Shown piece after piece: positions 8,337 to 15,595 of a stretch of 64,000 bases of DNA. The stretch's first letter is position 1. Each line of letters starts with the position of its first letter. The position numbers were made by a program, and so were the translations under genes. Origin of the DNA: Candidatus Binatia bacterium (GTDB lineage: Bacteria; Desulfobacterota; Binatia; Bin18); assembly GCA_951812575.1 (NCBI GenBank), contig OX638322.1:3099925-3163924 (forward strand), in the 5' to 3' direction. The notes under the pieces were generated by a model. The model saw only the letters and a list, made by a program, of their open reading frames with translations, ran no database searches and was not told the DNA's origin.

Positions 8337-8452
8337 ACTAACCCCAGGCCCACGTTGCGTGGGCTGTGAGCCCAGCGGCGCCTGAGCGGAGTAAACTAAC
8401 CCCAGGCCCACGTTGCGTGGGCTGTGAGCCCAGCGGCGCTTGAGCGATGTAA
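8337..8452 (+). repeat. 58-bp tandem duplication
   Basis: Two copies, 8337-8394 and 8395-8452, nearly identical. Each contains two small hairpins (CCCACGTTGCGTGGG and GGGCTGTGAGCCC). No reading frame is implied. Confidence 0.9.
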
Positions 8453-8462
8453 ATCAGCCAAC

Positions 8463-8493
8463 TTGACAACCGAAACCGGGTTTGAACTAATAC
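8463..8493 (+). promoter_or_regulatory. Putative promoter, copy of the 5444 element
   Basis: TTGACA (8463-8468), 19 bases, TAATAC (8488-8493), then ATG at 8499. About 40 bases match the region before the DUF433 gene, including the first codons ATGGCCGC. Confidence 0.4.
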
Positions 8494-8498
8494 GACAT

Positions 8499-8882
8499 AT
8501 GGCCGCCGCCGAAGACAAGAGCTGGGAATACACGTTAGGCCGCATTGACGAGCGGACCGAGAACCTGGAGAAGCGGGTGGATGAACGGTTCGAGGGTCTG
8601 GAACGCCGGATGGATGAACGGTTCGAGGGTGTGGATGAACGGTTCGAGAGCCTGGAACGCCGGGTGGATGAACGGTTCGAGGGTCTGGAACGCCGGATGG
8701 ATAAACGGTTCGAGGGTGTGGATAAACAGTTCGAGGGTGTGGAACAGCGTCTTGAACGTGTGGAGTTTGATGTGAAGGGTATTCAGAAGACGATTGACGA
8801 GAAGATGCTCAACAAGACCACCTTCTTCACGTTTATGAGTATTGTCGCCGGTCTCCTGGCCGCGATGATTGCGCTGAAGTAG
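8499..8882 (+). CDS. Coiled-coil protein with C-terminal membrane anchor
   Basis: A 127-residue protein. Residues about 10-85 are a coiled-coil built from repeated 11-residue-type units of the form V/M-DERFEGLERR, visible in the DNA as repeats of GATGAACGGTTCGAG. Residues about 105-126 form one hydrophobic helix (FFTFMSIVAGLLAAMIALK). It is tail-anchored in the inner membrane by appearance. No function is recognised. The repeated DNA units (8577-8740) make copy-number change likely. The start lacks a ribosome site and shares its promoter segment with the DUF433 gene. Confidence 0.65.
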   Translation: MAAAEDKSWEYTLGRIDERTENLEKRVDERFEGLERRMDERFEGVDERFESLERRVDERFEGLERRMDKRFEGVDKQFEGVEQRLERVEFDVKGIQKTIDEKMLNKTTFFTFMSIVAGLLAAMIALK

Positions 8883-8917
8883 CTGCTGTGAAACACACCT
8901 GCTCAAGCCGTCTCCAC

Positions 8918-8947
8918 TTGACACTTTTTTTCAGAATCAACTATAGT
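8918..8947 (+). promoter_or_regulatory. Sigma70-type promoter
   Basis: TTGACA (8918-8923), an 18-base spacer and TATAGT (8942-8947), upstream of the small gene at 8989. Confidence 0.5.
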
Positions 8948-8988
8948 GTGGAGTAACGGAAAACCTTACGGGAGCGGGAAGTAAGCAC

Positions 8989-9453
8989 GTGCTGATGAAG
9001 GGGTCTGGACGTAATCAATTCGCCATACGCGTAGCGGTGGGAGGGGTGGTGCTCGTGGCCCTGGTGGCCCTTCTTTTCCAGCAGCAGGCCCAGCCGCTCG
9101 AACAACGGGTGGCGGCGTTCTGGGAGGCCCGGATTCAGGACGACGACCTGGCTGCCTATGAATACGAAGCCTATGCGCACACCGGCAAGATGACCCCGAC
9201 GCAATACCTCAGAAGACGCTCCCCATTGATGAAATACACCGAGTACTCTATTAACAAACTCCAGGAACACGAGAACGAAGCTCAGGTCAGAGTCGTCATC
9301 AAATATCAACTCACGGTTCCCGGCATGACCGAACTGTCATTAGACTCTGTTGTGAAGGAACGCTGGGTCCGTCTTGACAACGGACAGTGGTACAGGGATA
9401 ACGGGAAGGACACGCAACCAAAGCCCAGCCGGGCGGCAGCCAAACAGGGCTGA
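8989..9453 (+). CDS. Membrane-anchored protein of unknown function
   Basis: A 154-residue protein (GTG start; ATG at 8995 is equally possible). A basic N-terminus is followed by a membrane helix (about residues 13-30, VAVGGVVLVALVALLF). The remainder is a soluble domain with the look of small NTF2-like/DUF4440-type folds (RVAAFWEARIQDDDLAAYE and a final beta sheet with VKERWVRLDNGQWYRD). That fold is inferred from pattern only. It sits alone between two promoters. Confidence 0.6.
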   Translation: MLMKGSGRNQFAIRVAVGGVVLVALVALLFQQQAQPLEQRVAAFWEARIQDDDLAAYEYEAYAHTGKMTPTQYLRRRSPLMKYTEYSINKLQEHENEAQVRVVIKYQLTVPGMTELSLDSVVKERWVRLDNGQWYRDNGKDTQPKPSRAAAKQG

Positions 9454-9461
9454 GATTCGGC

Positions 9462-9490
9462 TTGACAGGGAAAACGATATCCATTATGGT
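9462..9490 (+). promoter_or_regulatory. Sigma70-type promoter of the exported-protein gene
   Basis: TTGACA (9462-9467), a 17-base spacer and TATGGT (9485-9490). It implies a leader of about 180 bases before the ATG at 9679. Confidence 0.5.
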
Positions 9491-9678
9491 TCGCCACGTT
9501 TGCTTTATACAGGGCGGAACACGAAGAGGAATAGAGGCCAGAGCTGGACCGCGGAAGACCGAAAACTGTACGAGGAGGTATGATGCAAACACTGCGCAAA
9601 CACCAGAGTAAACGAACTGGCGAACCAATGAACACAGCAAATAAAAATAGAAGGACAAGGGAAGAAAGGAGCAACACG

Positions 9679-10833
9679 ATGGAGAGAAAGAAATTTTGTG
9701 CGGGCCTGATAGCTGTTGCCATGGGCCTCGCATTTTCATTTGGCAGTGCGTCGGCCTATGAACAGGGCGACTTTGCCGACGGGGCTACCGAGGGGAAGCT
9801 GATTCCGTATTACATGGCCGGCGAGAACATGGCCACCATCATCGGGGTGGACAACCAAGCCAGTGCGGCTGATGCTGATGTTACGGCCGGCAGAGTCAAT
9901 ATCATTGAAGTCGCAGCTTTCGACGAGACAGGGACTATGCAGGCCTCCGGCGAGCTATGCCTGGCGGGCAATCAGTTTGGGTATGCCGTGCTCCAGGAAG
10001 AGGCTATGGATGATGGAGGAACACGGGTCGGACTGCTGGTGGGAGTTGGAGATGAGACGGCTAGTATATACGGGCTACCAGGAAGCGAGACGACGACCGG
10101 GGCCCCTGACCGGGCTGGCTCGGACGAGACCAGGGAGCCGGGCGAGGGCACTATGATAGCGGCAGAAGGGTATGTGGTAGTGCGTGACCTGGGGACCTAT
10201 ACGACTGATGCCGATCAGGATGAGGACGATACTAATACTGCAAATGACGGGTGCGATTCGACGGGTGCTATCACTGCTCCTGCCGATACCAGCGTAAAGT
10301 TTGCGACCTGGGCGATTCTCCAGGATGTTGGGGAAGGCAGCTTTTTCGGCACGGAGATTCCAACCGCCACGGTAAATGCTGAGGCACCAACGCCCGACGC
10401 CGATACGCCCGACTCGGATGGGATCGATTGCTCTACTATTGCTGAGTGCCCTGGGTTGATAGCAGCAGCCCAGGTGGTGACGGCTCGGTTTGATACGGAC
10501 ATGGCGAACGATTCTGCCAGTACGATCTACGTGTGGTTGGACACTGCAGTCGCACCAACTTATGATGCTAGCACAGGCGAGGAGACCACCACCCCACGCG
10601 AACTCGCTGCAATGGTGTACTGTGAAGGAGCAGATGCAGCGTCTATGGATCTTACCTTAATGAACAATATCAACGTGGTAGACGCAAGCACACTGGGCTG
10701 TGATGCCCGAGGCGTCGTACAGATTACGCTGCCTGCTTCTACCGTTGCTGACGCCGGACTCGTATGGTCGCATATCGCTCAGATGGGTGGCGGCTTCCGC
10801 ATGAACTTTGCGGGGTACGAAGCAGCACCATAA
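9679..10833 (+). CDS. Exported acidic protein of unknown function, paralogue of the 6297 gene
   Basis: A 384-residue protein with a signal peptide (cleavage near GSASA-YEQ). ATG 9679 has AAGGAG upstream; the frame is open further back without a ribosome site. The mature protein is very acidic (several DADQDEDD-like stretches), has paired Cys residues and shares LIPYYMAGENMATIIGVDNQ and WSHIAQMGGGFRMNFAGYE with the 6297-7823 product. Even the ribosome-site words before the starts are alike. Asp/Thr-rich loops suggest calcium binding, but no defined repeat is present. A strong terminator follows. Confidence 0.72.
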   Translation: MERKKFCAGLIAVAMGLAFSFGSASAYEQGDFADGATEGKLIPYYMAGENMATIIGVDNQASAADADVTAGRVNIIEVAAFDETGTMQASGELCLAGNQFGYAVLQEEAMDDGGTRVGLLVGVGDETASIYGLPGSETTTGAPDRAGSDETREPGEGTMIAAEGYVVVRDLGTYTTDADQDEDDTNTANDGCDSTGAITAPADTSVKFATWAILQDVGEGSFFGTEIPTATVNAEAPTPDADTPDSDGIDCSTIAECPGLIAAAQVVTARFDTDMANDSASTIYVWLDTAVAPTYDASTGEETTTPRELAAMVYCEGADAASMDLTLMNNINVVDASTLGCDARGVVQITLPASTVADAGLVWSHIAQMGGGFRMNFAGYEAAP

Positions 10834-10864
10834 CCGTCAGCGACGGATAACAGTCGGATAGCAG

Positions 10865-10899
10865 GAGGCAAGGGTTTCGGCCCTTGCCTCTTTTTTTTT
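10865..10899 (+). terminator. Rho-independent terminator
   Basis: A 10-base stem GAGGCAAGGG/CCCTTGCCTC with loop TTTCGG, followed by nine T. It lies 31 bases after the exported-protein stop codon. Confidence 0.93.
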
Positions 10900-11025
10900 G
10901 TGCGCAATCGATACGCCGCATATCTTCCTACCCCCTCTTTGTGCCGCGCAGCGGCGGGGTGGGTTTCGTCGTCCCGCACCCTTGAATGTGCAGCCGGAAG
11001 ATGATTCTGTGTAAGGGCATTCGAG

Positions 11026-11265
11026 ATGGACGAGAAAGAGGCAACCATGGACAAGGAGAAATCGAACCCGAATCGCGGACTGCACGCGCAGGGCCACCAA
11101 GGAGTGGCCGACGTGAGTGAGCTGTCCACATCGAAGCAGCCTGACGAGTCAAGAATCCCCAATGCCGAGAGTCTGGCCGCTATCCGGCAGGCGCGAACAA
11201 AGAAGGACCTGCTGAGTTACAACAGCGTGGATGAACTGATGGCCGACCTCTTTGACGATGAATAA
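11026..11265 (+). CDS. RelB-like antitoxin, unusual N-terminus
   Basis: A 79-residue protein; ATG 11047 is an alternative start. The C-terminal half (RIPNAESLAAIRQARTKKD, then YNSVDELMADLFDDE) matches the toxin-neutralising end of RelB/DinJ antitoxins. The N-terminal half is not a recognisable ribbon-helix-helix and may have been replaced, so DNA binding is doubtful. It overlaps the start of a YafQ-like toxin gene, the normal order for such pairs. Confidence 0.65.
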   Translation: MDEKEATMDKEKSNPNRGLHAQGHQGVADVSELSTSKQPDESRIPNAESLAAIRQARTKKDLLSYNSVDELMADLFDDE

Positions 11266-11533
11266 GCTGCATCTCACGACGCAGTTCAAAAAGGATGTCA
11301 AAAAGGCCAAGAGACGCGGAAAGGATACGGCCAAGCTGCAAGAGGTCATCGAGAAAATTGCGACGGAAACGCCGCTTGACCCGCGTCATAAGCCTCACCG
11401 TTTGGCCGGACAATGGGCACCGTCATGGGAATGTCATGTCGAGCCTGACTGGCTTCTTATCTGAGATGACGAGGACCCGGAAGAAATCATATTCCTGCGG
11501 ACCGGGACCCATTCAGACCTTTTCAAAAAATGA
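11258..11533 (+). pseudogene. YafQ/RelE-like toxin interrupted by an in-frame TGA
   Basis: From ATG 11258 the frame reads MNKLHLTTQFKKDVKKAKRR and then HVEPDWLLI, typical of YafQ mRNA interferases. It meets TGA at 11462-11464 where the family has Tyr or Arg. The same frame then continues with IIFLRTGTHSDLFKK to TGA at 11531, which is the expected C-terminus with the catalytic His of THSDLF. Length and frame are otherwise preserved, so one substitution (for example CGA to TGA) explains it. The 68-residue product lacks the last active-site His and is probably inactive. Confidence 0.75.
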
Positions 11534-11560
11534 TTATCGACATCGCGGCTTTTTTTATAT

Positions 11561-11623
11561 TGGGAGCGCGGCCATCTTGGCCGCTGTTTTTTCTTTTGCG
11601 GGCTGGAAGCCCGCACTCCCAGG
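11561..11623. repeat. REP element E (two-hairpin unit)
   Basis: TGGGAG, the GCGGCCA-TCT-TGGCCGC stem, a T-rich spacer, the GCGGGCT-GGA-AGCCCGC stem and CTCCCAG. The stretch 11534-11801 otherwise holds only this and the palindrome at 11710. Confidence 0.9.
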
Positions 11624-11709
11624 GAGCTTGCTTCATCGTTTTGCCTTCTCCATCGTGGCCTTTAGCGCTTTCTCCTGATGGGGAGAACCCACCCCGGCCC
11701 TTTGGGCCA

Positions 11710-11725
11710 CCCCTCCAAGGAGGGG
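11710..11725. repeat. 16-bp palindrome, same as at 6073
   Basis: CCCCTCCAAGGAGGGG, followed by two copies of AGGAGATCGGGAG. Confidence 0.8.
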
Positions 11726-11801
11726 ATAGGAGATCGGGAGTGGTTCACAGGAGATCGGGAGTTTTGCGTTTTGCCTGGTGAGTTGGTAGGCTGGGTGCCC
11801 T

Positions 11802-12071
11802 ATGGCGAGCGCAACGTTTGACACCTTACACGCGGCCAAGGCGCTGACCGCGGCGGGCTTTGAAGCGCAACAGGCCGAGGCAATCACAGACACGATTCGA
11901 GAGGCGTTCACCGAAAGTGTCGCCACCAAGGCCGACATCGCTGAGGTGAAGGCGGAGATAGCCGACCTGAGAGCCGCAGTGAAGGCGGACATCGCGGGCT
12001 TATACAAGCAACTCTGGCTGGTAGCGCTGGGTATTGTGACGGCCATCGCGGCGATTGTGAAACTGTTGTAA
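11802..12071 (+). CDS. DUF1640-like coiled-coil membrane protein, copy 1
   Basis: An 89-residue protein. The N-terminus (FDTLHAAKALTAAGFEAQQA) is the conserved head of bacterial DUF1640 (CCDC90-like) proteins. A short coiled-coil of Ala/Glu/Lys heptads follows, then one C-terminal membrane helix (LWLVALGIVTAIAAIVKLL). The role of the bacterial family is unknown. The next gene repeats the first 40 codons and the membrane anchor at the DNA level and differs in coiled-coil length. Confidence 0.75.
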   Translation: MASATFDTLHAAKALTAAGFEAQQAEAITDTIREAFTESVATKADIAEVKAEIADLRAAVKADIAGLYKQLWLVALGIVTAIAAIVKLL

Positions 12072-12081
12072 GGGAAAGGCT

Positions 12082-12438
12082 ATGGCGAGCGCAACGTTTG
12101 ATACCTTACACGCGGCCAAGGCGCTGACCGCGGCGGGCTTTGAAGCGCAACAGGCCGAGGCGATCACAGACACGATTCGAGAGGCGTTCACCGAAAGTGT
12201 CGCCACCAAGGCCGACATCGCCGGCCTGGAAGCAGCCGTGACCGCCGAGATCGTCGAAGTGAAGGCCGAGATCGTCGAAGTGAAGGCCGAGTTGAAGACG
12301 GACATCGCCGAGGTGAGGGCGGAGATAGCCGCCCTGGAGACGCGAGTGGTGGAGCGTTTTGAGGCGTTATACAAGCAACTCTGGCTGGTAGCGCTGGGCA
12401 TCGTGACGGCCATCGCGGCGATTGTGAAACTGTTGTAG
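12082..12438 (+). CDS. DUF1640-like coiled-coil membrane protein, copy 2
   Basis: A 118-residue tandem paralogue of the preceding gene, 10 bases downstream. Head and membrane anchor are nearly identical in DNA. The coiled-coil is longer because GTCGAAGTGAAGGCCGAG is duplicated in it. Its stop codon touches the ATG of the ABC ATPase gene, so it could be co-transcribed with the polysaccharide export genes, though no functional link is established. Confidence 0.75.
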   Translation: MASATFDTLHAAKALTAAGFEAQQAEAITDTIREAFTESVATKADIAGLEAAVTAEIVEVKAEIVEVKAELKTDIAEVRAEIAALETRVVERFEALYKQLWLVALGIVTAIAAIVKLL

Positions 12439-13698
12439 ATGTCGGTCGTGTCTCGCTCTGCCGTATCCCCCTCACCCCGACCCTCTCCCTCCGGGGGAGA
12501 GGGAGCCAGTAGCCCTTCGTCAGACTGGGTTATCCGCACGCAGAATCTGGGGAAATGCTATAAGCTGTACGCTCGCCCGCTCGACCGGCTCAAAGAGCTG
12601 TTTGTGTCGTCCCGCCGCTATCATCAGGACTTCTGGGCCTTGCGGGAGGTCGGCCTGCATCTGGAAGCCGGCCAGTCGTGTGGCATTATCGGGCGCAACG
12701 GCTCGGGCAAATCCACCCTGCTCAAGCTCATCTCCGGCGTGACCCGGCCCTCGTGCGGTACCGTCCAAGTATCCGGCCGGGTGGGCGCACTCTTGGAACT
12801 GGGTACGGGCTTCCACCCGGAATACACCGGGCGGGAGAATATCTATTTTTCCGCGGCCATGCTGGGCCTGGAGGGCGCGGAAACCGAGGCCCTGGTCCCG
12901 GAGATTATCGCCTTTGCCGAGCTGGACGACTTTATCGACCAGCCGGTCAAAACCTATTCCTCGGGCATGTATATGCGCCTGGGCTTTGCCGTGGCCTCCA
13001 CCATCCGGCCCGATATCCTGATTACGGACGAGGTGCTGGCGGTCGGCGACGAGGCGTTTCAGAAGAAGTGCATTCGCCGTATGGAGGCGTTTCTGGGCCG
13101 GGGGAAAACGCTCCTGTTCTGCTCCCACAGCATGTACCACGTCCGGAAGCTGTGCCAGAAAGCCCTGTGGCTCGACCACGGCCGGGTCCGCGCCTGGGGG
13201 GGCGCGGCCGAGGTGACGCTGGCGTTTGAGGACTATCTGCGCGAGCTGGAAGCCCAGGAAGAACGGCAGGCCGAGGCGCCGCCCGTGGCCGCCGCGGTCC
13301 GGCCCAGCCGCCTGCGTCAGGTCCGCCTGCTGGACACCGACGACCGCGAAACCGACGTGTTTGACCTGGGCGATACTGCCCGACTCGAAATGATCGCCGA
13401 GGTGCCCGACGGCCAGCCGCCCGTCTTTGCGGTCGGCCATGTGCGGCGGAACGATCAGTTCGGTGTGTATGGTATCTTCAGCGACATGGACCAGGTTGAA
13501 CCCCAGCGGGTGGACACTCACACCTTTCGGATCGGGTATGAGGTCAGCCTCAGCCTGCTGCCCGGCAACTACACCTTTCGGACCCACGTTCTTGACCCGT
13601 CCGGCCTGCGCATGTTTGATACCGTGGAAAAGGATTTTTCGGTGCGGGGCGAGAGCCGCGAGCTGGGCGTGTGCCGTTTGCCGCACCGCTGGACGTGA
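12439..13698 (+). CDS. wzt: Polysaccharide ABC exporter ATPase, Wzt type
   Basis: A 419-residue ATP-binding subunit that powers export of a lipid-linked polysaccharide across the inner membrane with Wzm. Walker A is GRNGSGKST (about residues 87-95), the signature is YSSGMYMRLG, and Walker B with D-loop is ILITDEVLAVGDE. After about residue 265 comes a Wzt-like C-terminal beta-sandwich, which in known examples binds the chain-terminating sugar. The first 30 residues (SPSPRPSPSGGEG) come from an intergenic-type palindrome (CCCTCTCCCTCC/GGGGGAGAGGG) read in frame; conserved sequence begins at about residue 31. Its permease gene starts 1.1 kb downstream, beyond a repeat array. Confidence 0.92.
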   Translation: MSVVSRSAVSPSPRPSPSGGEGASSPSSDWVIRTQNLGKCYKLYARPLDRLKELFVSSRRYHQDFWALREVGLHLEAGQSCGIIGRNGSGKSTLLKLISGVTRPSCGTVQVSGRVGALLELGTGFHPEYTGRENIYFSAAMLGLEGAETEALVPEIIAFAELDDFIDQPVKTYSSGMYMRLGFAVASTIRPDILITDEVLAVGDEAFQKKCIRRMEAFLGRGKTLLFCSHSMYHVRKLCQKALWLDHGRVRAWGGAAEVTLAFEDYLRELEAQEERQAEAPPVAAAVRPSRLRQVRLLDTDDRETDVFDLGDTARLEMIAEVPDGQPPVFAVGHVRRNDQFGVYGIFSDMDQVEPQRVDTHTFRIGYEVSLSLLPGNYTFRTHVLDPSGLRMFDTVEKDFSVRGESRELGVCRLPHRWT

Positions 13699-14620
13699 TG
13701 AATCCATCCCCCCTGGGAGTGCGGGCTTCCAGCCCGCAAAGGCCAGACGGCCAAGATGGCCGCGCTCCCAGGAGAAGAGAAGGACGATGAAAGAAGGCAT
13801 CCGGTACGTCAAGATGGTTGACTGGTCTGACGAAGACCAGTGCTTTGTCGGGAGCTGGACGTGATGAATCAATAGGAGTGCGGGCTTCCCCCCCCTGGGA
13901 GTGCGGGCTTCCAGCCCGCAAAAGCCAGGCGGGCAAGATGGCCGCGCGCCCAGGAGAAGAGAAGGACGATGAAAGAAGGCACCCGGTACGTCAAGATGGT
14001 TGACTGGTCTGACGAAGATCAGTGCTTTGTCGGGAGCTGGACGTGATGAATCCATCCCCCCTGGGAGTGCGGGCTTCCAGCCCGCAAAGGCCAGGCGGCC
14101 AAGATGGCCGCGCTCCCAGGAGAAGAGAAGGACGATGAAAGAAGGCATCCGGTACGTCAAGATGGTTGACTGGTCTGACGAAGACCAGTGCTTTGTCGGG
14201 AGCTGGACGTGATGAATCCATCCTCCCTGGGAGTGCGGGCTTCCAGCCCGCAAAGGCCAGGCGGCCAAGAGGGCCGCGCGCCCAGGAGAAGAGAAGGACG
14301 ATGAAAGAAGGCATCCGGTACGTCAAGATGGTTGACTGGTCTGACGAAGATCAGTGCTTTGTCGGGAGCTGGACGTGATGAATCAATAGGAGTCCGGGCT
14401 TCCCCTCCCTGGGAGTGCGGGCTTCCAGCCCGCAAAGGCCAGGCGGCCAAGAGGGCCGCGCGCCCAGGAGAAGAGAAGGACGATGAAAGAAGGCACCCGG
14501 TACGTCAAGATGGTTGACTGGTCTGACGAAGATCAGTGCTTTGTCGGGAGCTGGACGTGATGAATCAATAGGAGTGCGGGCTTCCCCCCCCTGGGAGTGC
14601 GGGCTTCCAGCCCGCAAAGG
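13699..14620 (+). repeat. Tandem array of REP hairpins plus HicB-like gene fragment (166/182-bp units, five copies)
   Basis: Each unit holds CTGGGAGTGCGGGCTTCCAG with its CCCGC partner, a second stem of GCGGCCA type, CTCCCAG, GGAGAAGAGAAGGACG, a 26-codon frame and TGATGAATC. Equivalent points fall at 13803, 13985, 14151, 14317 and 14499, giving periods of 182, 166, 166 and 182 bases; the extra 16 bases repeat AGTGCGGGCTTCCCC. Some second stems are mispaired (GCGGCCA-AGA-GGGCCGC). The array begins at the wzt stop, whose context (CTGGACGTGATGAATCC) equals the end of each unit. Confidence 0.93.
13787..14560 (+). pseudogene. Five repeated truncated HicB-like reading frames
   Basis: Frames at 13787-13864, 13969-14046, 14135-14212, 14301-14378 and 14483-14560 each encode 25 residues, MKEG(I/T)RYVKMVDWSDEDQC followed by FVGSWT. 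This resembles the first strand-turn-strand of HicB-type antitoxins that begin with a VEWSEEDQCYVG-like motif; the rest of the gene is absent. Each has an AGGAGAAGAGAAGGACG leader. Copies differ only by I/T and silent changes. Whether the peptide is made is unknown; the simplest view is a gene fragment carried within an amplified repeat. Confidence 0.55.
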
Positions 14621-14764
14621 CCAGGCGGCCAAGATGCCCGCGCTCCCAGGAGAAAGAACCAGGCGGGCAAGATGCCCGCGCTCCCAGGAGAAAGAACCAG
14701 GCGGGCAAGAGGGCCGCGCTCCCAGGAGAAAGAGCCAGGCGGGCAAGAGGGCCGCGCTCCCAGG
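14621..14764 (+). repeat. 38-bp tandem REP repeat, about four copies
   Basis: Copies start at 14621, 14659, 14697 and 14735 (last one partial). Each has a GCGG(G/C)CAAGA(T/G)G(C/G)CCGC stem and GCTCCCAGGAGAAAGA. It ends 31 bases before the wzm start. Confidence 0.92.
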
Positions 14765-14795
14765 ATGTAAGGAGATGCAGGAAAGTCTGTAACGT

Positions 14796-15578
14796 ATGCT
14801 GACCACCCTGACGACGCATCGCTATCTCCTGGCGACCATGGTCCGGCGCGAGATCGGCGCCCGCTTCGCCGGCACGAGTCTGGGCGGCCTGTGGTCCTTG
14901 ATCCAGCCGGCCATCCTGTTAGGTCTGTACACCATGGTGTTCTCGGTGATTTACCGGGTGGGCGAGATTGAGGGCGGGCACGGTTTTGCCGAGTTTGTGT
15001 TCTGCGGTCTGTGGCCGTGGCTGGCGTTTCAGGAAGCCTGTTTGCGCTCGGTGACCGCCATCACCAACAACGCCAATATGGTCAAGAGGTTGCAGTTTCC
15101 GTCGGAACTGCTGGTCGTGGCAGTGGTGCTGGCCAGCTTTCTGGTGCAGGGTGTCGGCTTTCTGTTGTTCCTGGTCGGGCTGATGCTGTGGAAAGGCACG
15201 TTCATCGGCGGGGTGGGGCTGTTGCTGTGCCTGCCCCTGGGTCTGGCGCTGTTCCTGGCGATTGGGCTGGGCATGCTGCTCGCCTGTGGCAACGTCTTCT
15301 TTCGGGATGTCGAACAGCTCGCCACCGCGGGTTTTCTGGTGTGGTTTTTCCTGACCCCGATTCTGTATCCGGCCAGCCTCATTCCGGAAGCCGTCGGCGT
15401 GCTGTTTCTCCTGAACCCGATGGTGGCGATTACCGATGCCTACCGCTCAATTATTCTGTCGGGTAGCCTGCACCTGGGTGGTGCGCTGGTGTATAGCGGC
15501 TGCTGTGGGGTCGGGCTCTTTTGGTTCGGCCGGTATGCCTTCCAGCGCTGCCGGGGATTTTTTGCCGATTATCTGTAA
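14796..15578 (+). CDS. wzm: Polysaccharide ABC exporter permease, Wzm type
   Basis: A 260-residue ABC-2 permease with six predicted membrane helices. The N-terminal amphipathic stretch LLATMVRREIGARFAGTSLG followed by GLWSLIQPAILL is typical of Wzm/KpsM-type O-antigen exporters, as is FFRDVEQL in a cytoplasmic loop and FLTPILYPASLIP. It pairs with the ATPase at 12439-13698. The ribosome site is AAGGAG at 14769-14774 or the GGAAAG nearer the ATG. The two subunits are normally adjacent and co-translated; here the REP/HicB array lies between them. Confidence 0.92.
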   Translation: MLTTLTTHRYLLATMVRREIGARFAGTSLGGLWSLIQPAILLGLYTMVFSVIYRVGEIEGGHGFAEFVFCGLWPWLAFQEACLRSVTAITNNANMVKRLQFPSELLVVAVVLASFLVQGVGFLLFLVGLMLWKGTFIGGVGLLLCLPLGLALFLAIGLGMLLACGNVFFRDVEQLATAGFLVWFFLTPILYPASLIPEAVGVLFLLNPMVAITDAYRSIILSGSLHLGGALVYSGCCGVGLFWFGRYAFQRCRGFFADYL

Positions 15579-15595
15579 CCGGAGCGAGGGGTCCG

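Noticed and set aside
8065..8385. 106-codon frame across 8065-8385
   Set aside because: It translates REP and tandem repeats, has no ribosome site and no recognisable domain.
11462..11464. TGA recoding (selenocysteine or code change) in the YafQ-like gene
   Set aside because: Other genes in the window end normally with TGA, and no SECIS-like hairpin is apparent just after the codon; a nonsense mutation is simpler.
12520..14268. Long minus-strand open frame of 582 codons antisense to wzt and the array
   Set aside because: It reads antisense through a well-supported ATPase gene and repeats itself in the REP array; typical of high-GC antisense frames.
13699..14764. 166-bp and 38-bp periodic repeats as CRISPR or satellite DNA
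   Set aside because: Units are contiguous, contain REP stems and a gene fragment, and lack unique spacers.
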